From Silene latifolia (lineage: Eukaryota; Streptophyta; Magnoliopsida; Caryophyllales; Caryophyllaceae), in the NCBI RefSeq assembly GCF_048544455.1, contig NC_133535.1, forward strand, positions 82,398,120-82,462,119: a stretch of DNA of 64,000 nucleotides, given 5' to 3'. Numbering within the stretch: the stretch's first letter is position 1; the number at the start of each line of letters is the position of its first letter. The notes beneath the pieces were generated by a model. The model saw only the letters and a list, made by a program, of their open reading frames with translations, searched no databases and was not told the DNA's origin. Both the position numbers and the translations under genes were made by a program. This document shows, one piece after another, positions 46,361-57,392 of this stretch.

Positions 46361-47228
46361 GTTTTCGGTACTTGTCGTTAGGAGCACCTAGACCAAAACA
46401 ATATTTATAACTCAACAAACAACTCTACTATTAGTAAAGAGGCAAGTAAAGGTCGGATCCCAAGGGACGGGTATTGAAGTGAGATTTTGAATTGCAAGTA
46501 GCGGTGTCTAGGAGTGTCACAATTTGGGGTTGGAATAGAAGATCACTAAACTAAATAGCAATGAAAGTAAACAAGCAAGATGATTAAAAAGGGATGTAGA
46601 CAATTGATAAAAGGCACTAGTGTGTCATGGGGTCATAGGTGATTCATGGGATTTGATCATACAAACATATTCTCAAATTAAAAGCAAGCAATTATTGTTG
46701 TGATGGATCGAGTTGGTTTATATCTTACAATCCTAGGAGAGTTTGGGTCCCGGAGCCGAATCGATTAGATTGTACAACACCTACAAGTCGACTTATTCTT
46801 CCCTACTCAACTATATGCATGGTCTAATGAGACTCGAGTTGGTTTATGTCTTACAAGTCTCATTGAAAAGGTAGGCAATGGGTAAAAAATGCAAGGATTC
46901 ATAGGCTCGCATTTCATCAAACATAACATGTGCATAAGTTGAGATCACAACAAGCAAGCAAATAAACTATGAAAACATATTAAATTAAGCATGAATCATT
47001 CCCATGTTGGTTTCCCCTAATTACCCATTAACCCTAGTTAAGGAAACTACTCACTCATTATCATGTTGAACATGCTAGCAAGGTTGTCAATCATACCAAT
47101 AAAGTAAAACATGATGAATAAATGAAGATGATTAACAATAGTTAAAAAGGGATTAAGAGAATTATACCTACTAATGACTCCAATAATAAAGCAAAGAATA
47201 ATAGAAGTACTTGATGATTGATTGGAAG

Positions 47229-50200
47229 TGTGGACAAGGCCCTCGGGAACTGCGTCCGCGGGATCCACACTAGGCATAATCGACTCGAGGTTATTTCGAA
47301 TCGAATTAAGACAAATTAGAGTCGCCACCAAGTTTTTTGGGAACTTGGAACCGTTCAAGTCAACTTTACACCTTTCATCGAAAAGCATAAAGCCAATCGA
47401 CTACGAGTGATTAAAGATAAAGACTTGTACCCTATATCACTCGATTTGAATGACTCTCGTAATCCAATGGTATTTAGACGGATCCACAAACCATAGATCT
47501 TGAGTAAGGGGTGAGGGTACGTGTTGGGAAGCCCATAAGGACACCCAACCCCGCCCGTCAATAACGGCCTCTACTAAGTCAAGTATGGATTTCAAACAAG
47601 GTCATAGCTACTACGATATATGATATGCAAACATCGTTTTAAACCCTAACATGTGACAACAATTTCTATGTCGTTTAATGCATGAATACTAACTTTGTCA
47701 AAGTTGTTTTAGCATGTTGGTTGATTTGAAATAAAAGATGCGCAAACACGGCTTAGGAGGAATGGGGGAGCCATTGGGATCTATCCTATTACAACCCAGG
47801 CATTTCATGCCGACACAACGAGAAATAAATTACAACTCAATCTAATTACAAAAACTATCGTAATTACTTTGACTCAGATTACAATACAAACTAACAAAAT
47901 ACAACTTAAACTATTAAGTCTTAATAAACGAAACAAATGTAAACAAAAAAGCTAAAGCTAAGTTAGACTAATTAAAGATGTTAGCCGAATTATTAGTTAA
48001 TAAACAAATTAGATTAGAATTAAACTAATTAAATTAAAATAAATAAATACAAAGGCTTGAAATAAATTAGGTACAACTTATTAATTAAATTGGACCCAAC
48101 TTATTAAAATTATTCACCAATCCATATTTATTAAAATAGGATTAGTAAACAATTAAAGAAACAAAAGAAGAAAAGAAACTAAAACAGGCAGACCCGTGCA
48201 GTGCACGGATCAGAAGTCAGACAGACCCGTGCAAGGCACGGTTTTTGTAGAAAAGCAAAGTTAATTATGTTTTAATTACGAAATCAGTAAAATAAATTAC
48301 GAAAAAATTCATTAAATTAAATTTACAGATTTTGAACCATAAAAGATAATTAAAACGACTTTTAAAAAATTAGAAATAAATAAAACAAATTAAAAGTTAA
48401 TTAATTACAAATTGAATTAAATAAATACGAACTAGGTTAGGTACAATTCTAAATCGTCAACGAGTGCAAATGGAAAGGTGTTAAGCACGCACTTCCATGC
48501 TAGCGAGAAAATTAGTGAAAGGGAAGATGAATTCAATTAAGTTACAGAATTGTTAATCTGTTTTTAAAGCTATGTCGATGTACCCTAATGTGTCTAATTA
48601 GGTTATTTAAATGATCGAATGTCGTCTAAATACGTCATATGTTAACAATCAGAGGTTAAACTAACATGTGAATGGTCCTAAGGTGTGTCGAATTGGCCGA
48701 AACAAACAAAGGGTCAAAAACGAGGAGCGAAGTTAGAAGTTCGTTTTATTTATGTCCTACCTTGAACACGAGGATATGTAAATGAGACGGGGGTGTACGA
48801 CCGACTGATGTAGCGGTTTCTTTCCCATCTCAAGTCAACGCGAGTGTTCATGGTGGTACTTTAACTCATACTCGGACTAAACTAGTTTCATAGTTAATTA
48901 AACAATCGATAAACAAAAACGATAAACGAATAAAAACAAACTATAAAAAACAAACATAAAAAAACGAAATAAAAAAGGAGAAAGAGGAGGATTTGATGCA
49001 CCCTCAACCTACATGTATCGTTGACACCGTCTTGGGTCGTAATCGATGGTAGATTTTATCTCGAGAGGCCGTCGTCGACGAAGAAACAAAGCAAACACGC
49101 GTTTTTTGACAAATCTGGACAGCAACTTTCAAACGATGATTTCTCCCTCGTTTCACGACGCAAATTCGATTTAAAAGATGTTTTGAAAACTAGAAAGAGA
49201 GAAGAACAGAGATCTTAAAGCAACCCCTGCTCGTTTTGAGTTATTGGGCACGAAAAACGAGCACAAACAGAACTGGACAGACAAGAACAAACCGCGAAAA
49301 CTGAGTGTATAACACTCTGTTTTTCGAGGGATTTCGTGTACTCTCAAGGGCAATTTGGCTCGTAAATATTTGTCTAATGTGTAGATGGATGTTATGTGGT
49401 TAATTAGGAACAAGAAAATCGAGTTTTGACGGAGGTTTGATGGAGGAACGAGTTGCTTTTCGAGGAGGACACACAAACAGTTCAGTTTGTGTGTCGGTTT
49501 TGTTTAGGGTTTTTGGGAGGCAATTAGGGTTTGTTTCTGAGGTTTAGAGCTTGTGGGTGATGGTAGGATCTATGGAGAACTTAGAGGAATGAATGTATGG
49601 TGAAGGGTGGGTATTTATAAGGAGTTAAAGTAGGGTAAAAGGGAGGAGAGGCAGACGGGCTTGGCTGAGCATAGCTGCTGTCCAGCAGCTTTTGGGGGGT
49701 TTTCTAGGGTTCGTATGGGGGGTTTTCTTGGTGGTTAAGGTAAGGTAATATGGATAGGATATTAGGGTATGGGTTAGGGTTAATGGGCACGGGTTTTGGT
49801 GGTATTTGGAGCGGGTTTTGGACTCGGGTTTGAGCTGCAAAACAGGGGGGCTGTTTCGTGTTTTTGCGGGCTGTTTGGAGGTGATTTGGGACGGGATTTG
49901 GGCCATGGGTATGGGGTTCGAACTGGGGTTGGATGGGTAGAGGTCTAGGTGGGTTAGTGTACTCGAGATTCGTGCCAACTCGTAAAGAAAACGGGCTTAA
50001 AAACCGAGCTAAAATCGGGCTTCAAAACACATGTTTAAAACGAGTTTTTCTCGAATTTTAAATCGATTTTTCAAATCAATTAACACATTAAAATAAATGA
50101 TTTTTCAAATCAAATATACACATAAAATGATTTTTCAAATCAAATATTTATTTTATTTTCAATAAAATAAACTTAAGAAAATAAATTCAAAATAAAACAA

Positions 50201-50401
50201 AATAAATTGAAATCACCTTAAAAAAGACTTTAATTTAAATATCATTTAAATTAAAATACTCCGTCGACAACGCTCATTCTACATCGTAAAACGAACCCAA
50301 ATAATGACAATGACAACTAAATAAATACATGTGTCCTATCATCATCGGGTGTTTGTCGGGTTCTCTATAAATTCCAATATCGACGGATACGGGTATCTAC
50401 A
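47229..50401 (-). mobile_element. Solo LTR, 3173 bp, nested in an LTR
   Basis: Bounded by TGTGGACAAGG and GGTATCTACA (TG..CA) and flanked by the 5-bp duplication GGAAG at 47224-47228 and 50402-50406. The host LTR resumes exactly after it. On the - strand it starts TGTAGATACCCGTATCC and has a TATA-like TTATAAATACCC (complement of 49609-49620). No gag, pol or primer site lies inside. The size suggests a Ty3/gypsy group with long LTRs (Tat/Ogre-like), but this is unproven. Confidence 0.85.
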
Positions 50402-50774
50402 GGAAGGTTGGCAATCTCCCAATAATAACCCAAATAATCTTCAATTACCCAAAATGAAAGATGAACAAAAGAGAGATTAAGGAAATGAGATTTGTATTAA
50501 GACTTGATTAAAAGTTGATTACAAGATTAAAGAGAGATTAGATTGATATAAACTACACAAAGATTGATAAGAAGAACATGATTATCTAATTAGACTAATG
50601 GGGTATTTATAGTGGGGATTAGGTACACAAATTAGGGTTTACTAAGGGCTTAAATGGCGATTAAGTCCTTGAGGAATCGCTCCTCTCAGAAAAATATGCG
50701 AGTCTCCTTTTTGCTAGTCTTTCCGAGGTATGCGCATCCTTTATAGAGCAAGAAGAAAACGAAATAGCTGTAAC

Positions 50775-50945
50775 ACAATCCGAGCGTCCAGGGCACGGGA
50801 CGAGCAGATTGTGGGTCTTTTGGACGAGCGGATTCTTTGGCTGGACGGGCGGATTGTGGCGGTTTTGGACGAGCGTCCCTCTGAAGAAGACGCTCGGATT
50901 CCCTGTCTTGGACGGGCGTCCAGAGGGCAATCCGCTCGGATTCTG
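50775..50945. repeat. GACGAGCGGATTG motif array, family-1 LTR copy 2
   Basis: Units such as GGACGAGCGGATTC, GGACGGGCGGATTGTGG, GACGCTCGGATTCC and AATCCGCTCGGATTC. It sits at the place of 22035-22235 in the first copy but with different unit order and bases. Confidence 0.85.
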
Positions 50946-51289
50946 AGTCAGCTTCCTCCTTTCTTCTTTTTTCCTTCTTCTTCATACAATCCTTGAGGAT
51001 TTCGTCGGAGATGCAAGGATCTTTTCTCATCATTGCCCATCTACTACAATATGTATAAAGGCCTTCTAGTCTTGTCTTCTCTTTGATGCTTGGTCATTGA
51101 ATTCAATCAATTTAGCTCCATTTTGCCATGAAAATGCAAGGTTTGCACTGCTTTCCTACCAAGGGATCAAAACCTCAAAGAATATGCAAAACAAAGGACT
51201 AAAGATAATAAATGACCCAAATATGCACTAAAAAGCATGGGAACAAGGCTAATTCGGGGACTAAATATGCTCAAATAATGGTCACATCA

Positions 51290-52080
51290 AATATCCCCAA
51301 ACTGAACCTTTGCTCGTACCGAGTAAAGAGGTGACAAAAACTAGGACCGTTATTTAAACTAACCTAATATCATAGCCGATATGAGACAATTAGCGGGTCT
51401 CACACCGCCCCTTCAACTCACAACAAGACAATCATGAGGTAGGATGCCTTCTTGCAAAGCAAGGTGGGTCTTGCCAAAATGGCGACACATCCAAACATTA
51501 AAGCAAATAAAATCAAGTAATGGATGAATCTACAAAAAAATAGCCACTTTCCTCATCTAAGTGGCAGAAATTATCTACAAGGGAAGCAATTCAAGGGTAC
51601 ACAATCCTTCATAGATGCAATTTCTTCAAACTACTAAGCCTAGAAGGATACCAATAAATCACCTCCAAGTTGTGTCAAGCTAGGGTACCTTTGTCCTCAA
51701 TCGTTAAATGCTTTCGTCAAGAGTAGACTCCCTATGGTGTTAGAAACACTGGAGGATCGCGGAATTCCCCCTCTTGCCTAGACAAGAAGAAGGGTTGTCC
51801 CCTCTTTACCATGCACAAAAATGGATACGATGGATAAAGGGATCGATAGAATTTGAGTTTCATTTGGGAGTTTGCTTTTGTTGTTGTTTTTCCCCCCAAT
51901 TTCTTGTGGCATATAACATTTGAGAACACTTTCGTTTGCCATTTCTTTTGATTTTTGGCATTTCAACACTTGACAACTTTTCAACATTTTGCATTTTTCT
52001 TTTGAACATTTTCAAAGTCACCCCATATGTAGTGAGGGTGCCTTATATTTGAAGCTTAGGAGTTTTCATTTTTTGTTACT
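51290..52080 (-). other. Family-1 Athila interior, LTR-proximal non-coding
   Basis: Begins CCCCAAACTGAACCTTTGCTCG, similar to the start of the family-2 interior at 23610, then low-complexity AT-rich sequence. No supported frame. Confidence 0.6.
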
Positions 52081-53811
52081 TGATGTGGAGTGATGTCGTC
52101 GGTCTCCCAATCAAACACATTTATAATACTCAACAAACAACTAGTTAGCGGTAAGTCGAGGTCGATCCATGGGACGGTGTGCTTTGGGTTCTAAGTCTAT
52201 CTATCTCAATTTATGCTAGTGTCATGATTGATTTGGGTTTGTAGTTGTGTTCTAGACTAATGCAAGCAATAAAGTAAAGCAAACAATAAAAGGAAGGATG
52301 TAAACAATTGATTAAAAGTGCTAGGATGTCATGGGTTCATAGGGGATTCATGGGAGTTGATCATACAAACATGTTCACAAAGTTGCAAGCAATTAATGTT
52401 GTAAAGGAACCTAGTTGGTTTATGTCTTACGGTCCTTAGGAAGAGTTGGGTCCCGGAGCCGAATCGATTAGATTGTACAACACCTACAAGTCGACTTACT
52501 TTTCCCCTAATCACGTCTATGCATGGTCTAACAAGACTCGAGTTTGTTTATATATTACAAGTCAAGTTGAATAGATAAGAGATGGTTGTAAATGCAAGGA
52601 TTCATAGGCTTAGCATTTCATCAAACATAACATGTGCATAAAGTTGACATCACAACAAGCAAGCAATTTGATTATGAAAACATATTGGATTAAGCATGAA
52701 TCAATCCCCATGTTGGTTTCCCTAATTACCCACTAATCCTAGTTAAGAAACTACTCACTCATTATCAAGTTTAACATGCTAACAAGGTTGTCAATCATAT
52801 TAACAAGGTAAAACATGATAATAGAATGAAGAAATGAACAATAAAGAGTGAAGAGTAAAGGAATTATACCAACTTAATATGATGCAAATAATAAAGCAAA
52901 GAATAAAGGAAGAGAACTTGATTGATTGATGTGGAGGCTCTCTACTCTAAAAACTCCATCCTTTGATTATTACAAATGGGGTATTTATAGTAGGGATTCA
53001 TTAGGTTAAGCAAGGTAAAATAGTAATTAACAATGCTAATTGTTGAGTAGGGAAATGCTCCTCTCAAAGAAAGATACTAGTCTCCTTTTTGCTAGTCTTT
53101 CAAAAATATGCGCATCTTTCATGGAGAAAGAAGAAAACGAAAGTTGTTGTAAGGGAATGCGAGCGGATTAGTCTCGGGACGCTCGGATTGCAAGGCCTCA
53201 AGACGAGCGGATTGGTGGGTGGGACGCTCAGATTGTAGCAGGGGAAGACGAGCGGATTTGGAGCAAGACGAGCGGATTGTCTTAGGGGACGAGCGTCTTG
53301 AGTCTCGGGACGAGCGGATTGGCGAACAGCTTCTTTGTTTGAGCTCGGATTGTAAAACGGACGTCATTTTCTCATCCGGACTCCTAATGGAGTGATTCAA
53401 AAGCCTAGATCACTTGATTTTTTGACGCCGTTCCATCTAGCATACTTTCAGAGCCAAAGTAGTAATTCTTGGTTTGGGTTGCGAGCAATTTCTTCTTGTA
53501 ATGCCTTCCCTCTCGTCATCCTTGCTTTTTAGCCTAAGATGCCTCTATATACTCTTTATTTCTACATCCTTGGTCATCATTCTTGCCCCCTCTTCATACT
53601 AGTCCATCCAATATCATCAAAAAATCTTCCAAATATACATGCAAGAGGGGGAAATTCCGCCTCATTTATCTCCTTTTCTACAAAACATATGAAATGCGCT
53701 AGAAAAGCAAATAGGAAGGTTTTGACGGATAAAATGGCCATAAAATGTTATAATAGTATGCAAAATAGGCTCAATTAGGGGACTAAATGTGTGCAAATAA
53801 TGTTCACATCA
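52081..53811 (-). mobile_element. Family-1 Athila-like solo LTR
   Basis: TGATGTGGAG to TTCACATCA, 1731 bp, homologous to the other two family-1 LTRs. It is flanked by TTACT on both sides (52076-52080 and 53812-53816), a clean 5-bp target duplication. TATA box (complement TATAAATAC) at 52981-52989. With no interior attached it is a solo LTR, formed by recombination between two LTRs. Confidence 0.85.
53150..53350. repeat. GACGAGCGGATTG motif array, family-1 solo LTR
   Basis: At least seven units (GACGAGCGGATTG, GGGACGCTCGGATTG, GGGACGAGCGTCTTG) with 12-25 base spacers. Same position in the LTR as in the other copies, different composition. Confidence 0.85.
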
Positions 53812-53816
53812 TTACT

Positions 53817-55289
53817 CCTCTTTTCTTTTGATGCATTTTGCAAACTTTCTTTCACTTTTTATTTCATTTCTTGAACTCAAATCAATTTCTTTTTGTGCCC
53901 ATTACCTTTAATGACAAAAATGTATGTTAGAACATGGATGAATGATGGTTGCATGGTTTCAAGGGTCACCTTGGAATAAACGGTAGCCAAGGAGTTATCA
54001 CATCACAAGGTACTCTTGACTAGGCCTTAATCCATAGGTCAAAGGATACTAGCATGACACATCCTAGGGTGTTTTACAAGTATTCTAACAAGCAAAATCT
54101 TAAGAAGAAAAAGCATCTACTAGGGCCTATATACACTTGTCAAGTTTCCCAAGTAGACGGTTTCACAAAATTTTTCTAACATGCAATCTATATGCCATAA
54201 TGCAACTAACATTTATACATCCTAATGCATATGATTCTACCAACTAGTATGCCAAATAATCTAAATGCAATCCTAAATTCACATTATTTATACCGCATCA
54301 ATCAAAATAAAGCAACATAGTCATTAACATAAAGAGAAAAAAAGGAGATTGGAAAGATCATACCATGCGGTCTTCAATATCCTCATGTCTCAGATGTGGC
54401 ATAGTCCATCAATGTGAACACGGATGAACAAACACAATATATACAAGACTACACTACAAAGGAAATGAACATGTTTTTGGTTTTTTGGATTTTTCATTTT
54501 TTTATGGTTTTTGATTTTATGAAATTAAAGAACATATTTTTGGGATTTTTCGAAAATTTTCAATTTTTATGTATTTTGGAATATAAATTCCCATCTCTCA
54601 CTTTATTTTGGACATTGTTCTCAATGTACATTTAGGAGTAGGAATAAAAAGGAAATACATGTTTTTGAATTTTTTTGATTTTTTGAAATAAAGTAGAAAT
54701 GCAATGATATGATATGAATGAATGCATGCTCTAACTAAATTCAATTCTATATGACATATATAACAAATGAATGCAATCTAAACTACACAATATGATGCAT
54801 GTTCTTTATTAAGCTATGGTCACCTATGATCAAACCTCCCAAACCGATTTAAACTCTATTTCTAGTATAGAAAAGGAATAGGTTTGGTCATTAGTGGCTA
54901 TCCATGAATTCTAGTCTATATGCAACTATCTACATGAATCATGTGAGATATATACAATGCAACTATACTATATGAACTAACTAATGTAAATGCAATATGA
55001 AATATAATACAAATGCAATCTAAATGTATATGTATATAACTAAATGCAAGTGTAAATGTAATGCAAAGTCAAAGGAAAGGATATCTTACAGATGGTGGTT
55101 TGAGGGAGGACTCCACCAAACTCATTTCTTGTTGCCATGGTTATTGATGTTGTCCATGTTGCTCAATTCTCTCAATAACCGGTCAAAGGCTTGAGCACAA
55201 TCCTCAAATAAGCATGAATACGGTTTGTTCCAATTCAAAATAAAGCTTGGCCAATGAAGCTTGTCACTTACTCTCTCATTCACCTTGCC
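53817..55289 (-). other. Family-1 Athila interior, non-coding
   Basis: AT-rich, with T-rich tracts (54470-54690) and no supported frame. Continues 51290-52080 across the solo LTR. Confidence 0.55.
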
Positions 55290-56108
55290 CTAGGCATTTG
55301 AGTCTTTGCAATTATTCAAACCAACAAGCCCATGATTCTTGTCAACGTAAGGTATGAAGTGTGGCTCATATTCGTCCGGAGACTTCCACTCACCAACTTC
55401 TTCTTCAATTTTGGTGATGATGATAACACTTTGATTATTCAATCCTTCCAAGGTAGAAGGAGAATTCTCATAACATTGATGATCGGATACCTTAGGAGTT
55501 GAGATTGTGGGTGCCAAATCTCCACATGCACGTTCATTTGCAAGTTTGTTCTTTAGCTTTTCCACCAAGTACCCTTTATATGATAATTTGACTTTTTGGA
55601 GAAGGTCCACCATATCATCTCCAACAATCATAGGTTCCATGGTGGGTGCGAAAAGGTCTTCATGGTCAATAGGAAAGAGGAATTCATCTTCTTCATGGAA
55701 GCATACCTCAAACTTCTCAAGGATGGGCTCCTCAAGTAAGGCAATCTCACAACTCCATTCCTCTTCTTCATTGCAAGACACATATCCCGCATAAGCTTCT
55801 TCCATAGGCTTGTCATCGTCGCTATCTCCATAAGAATCATAAATAGGGGCTTCACTCCTCTTCATTAACTCTTTCTCCAACACCTTAAAGTTCACATCAA
55901 AAATCACACCCTCATACTCACAAAGGCTAAGAGTATTTGGCTTACTCAACCTCATGTCTTCATCATCAAATACCACACTTTCATACTCACAAGAGCTCAA
56001 GGAGGTTGGCTCTTTCCACTTCACATCTTCATCAAAGGTCATTACCTCGAATTCACATTCATGGTCAATGCTCAAGGATTTGTGGGGAGTGGTTGGTTGG
56101 GTGGTTTC
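55290..56108 (-). CDS. Acidic repeat-bearing retroelement ORF, N-terminus cut
   Basis: Uninterrupted frame ending at 55290, open right up to the copia insertion at 56108, so the true start is lost; the TTG at 56073-56075 is unlikely to be a real start. The visible 270 residues are strongly acidic. Near the beginning a unit of about 25-28 residues occurs three times (CEFEVMTFDEDVKW, CEYESVVFDDEDMR, CEYEGVIFDVNFK). Later segments are DSYGDSDDDKPMEE, a Lys/Leu stretch VDLLQKVKLSYKGYLVEKLK, and EYEPHFIPYVDKNHG. No signal peptide, membrane span or enzyme motif is seen. It lies between pol and the 3' LTR region of an Athila-like element, where env-like or accessory ORFs are found. Function unknown. 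Confidence 0.55.
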   Translation of the reverse strand, partial: ETTQPTTPHKSLSIDHECEFEVMTFDEDVKWKEPTSLSSCEYESVVFDDEDMRLSKPNTLSLCEYEGVIFDVNFKVLEKELMKRSEAPIYDSYGDSDDDKPMEEAYAGYVSCNEEEEWSCEIALLEEPILEKFEVCFHEEDEFLFPIDHEDLFAPTMEPMIVGDDMVDLLQKVKLSYKGYLVEKLKNKLANERACGDLAPTISTPKVSDHQCYENSPSTLEGLNNQSVIIITKIEEEVGEWKSPDEYEPHFIPYVDKNHGLVGLNNCKDSNA

Positions 56109-57375
56109 TGTTGGAATAAGTGTCCTTCGACAATAATGCGATCACAACTGTTGATAATAATGATCACATGTTTAAATGTCATTTTAAGAATACATGTGGG
56201 ATGTAATTTTTTACAGTCAACTGGTCCACACATATCGATAATGATTGGCTGTCTAGAGTTTGACATTACTGTCGTGCGACGGTGGTGATCAGTTGATCCC
56301 CTTAGGTCATACCTAAAAGGGTAACACTCTTAATTGAATATTTAATTGATCGTATGACGATACGAGTTAGTTAAATTACTTAAAATTGACGGACGATTTT
56401 GGAAGTAATATTTACGTGTCTCATTGTAATTTGATTAAATAAGATACGGTCTAAGTAATCGAATTGTTTTATTACTTAGATGAAATTATTGTTTACGGAA
56501 ACAATTGAAAATGAATGGATAATTTATTATAAATACAAGATGTTGTGATTTATAAATTAGTAAACCATTTTGGTACAAGTAATTGTGAATTACTATGTTA
56601 ATTTTTATAAGTGACATATTTTATTAATATGTTGATTTTTAATTGTTAAAAATACATTTTATATATAAGATGTCATGTAATGTGTCACATGTGACATATT
56701 GACAAAATCAAAAATAAAATGGCCTCATCCACTTTATGTGTGTACCGAAATGGAGGGTGTATTAGGATAAAAATTGTGTTGATTATTTATAAGTGGAAAA
56801 CATAATTATAAAACCTACACCTAGCCTTGCATGCCTATATTCTTGGTTAGAGAATCAAGCCCATGCATAGGGCACCCTTCCCACCCACCGGTTTTGCTCT
56901 CTAAAGAGCATCAAATAGGTTCTTTCATTATTCATTCACATTATTCTTATTTCTAGTGTAAGAAATAAAAACTCTCTACACATCTTATGAAAAACTAGAG
57001 AAATAAAAGCTCCAAAATTATCCTCTCTTGGCCAAAATTACAAGAGACAAAATAAATATTTTTGGGTCAATTTTAGTAAGATTATTATTATTCTAGATCA
57101 AGTAATATTAATCTATTAAGGGGTTATCTTGGGTATTCATCTTTGGGAGAGATTCTATCTTTGAATCTTTGTTCATCCACATAAGGAAAGCTCAAGAATA
57201 AGTAAGAAGGAGATCTTACTTGTGCCCTTTGATCCGAAATTTTATAGTAAGGAAAACGATTTCTTCTCTATTCTTATTCATGTTTGCATGCATAAGATTT
57301 ATATTTAATTTTATGACTAAATTAATTGTAACATATATTAATATGTTGAGTATAATGAGATAACGATTTCGAACA
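56109..57375 (+). other. Copia 5' LTR
   Basis: 1267 bp from TGTTGGAATAAGTGTCC to TTTCGAACA. It is followed at once by the primer site. Confidence 0.85.
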
Positions 57376-57392
57376 AGCGGTATCATGAGCCT
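57376..57392 (+). other. Copia primer-binding site
   Basis: AGCGGTATCATGAGCC resembles the initiator-tRNA-Met site TGGTATCAGAGC with changes. It lies directly after the LTR. Confidence 0.65.

Larger units (their letters stand above)
46361..56108 (-). mobile_element. Athila-like family-1 element, 3' part, with two nested solo LTRs
   Basis: 3' LTR about 46361-51289 (homologous to 20811-22565, interrupted by 47229-50401), then polypurine-like AATATCCCCAAAC (51290-51302) and interior 51290-52080 plus 53817-56108, split by the solo LTR 52081-53811. The interior is cut at 56108 by a copia LTR. The LTR's left edge is uncertain because TGATG is not found there. Confidence 0.75.

Noticed and set aside
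49021..49978. Several small frames in the solo LTR
   Set aside because: No domain or codon pattern; the region is LTR sequence with a TATA-like box.
53812..53836. Polypurine tract next to the family-1 LTR
   Set aside because: The purine-rich complement looked suitable, but TTACT on both sides shows that 52081-53811 is a solo LTR inserted there by chance.
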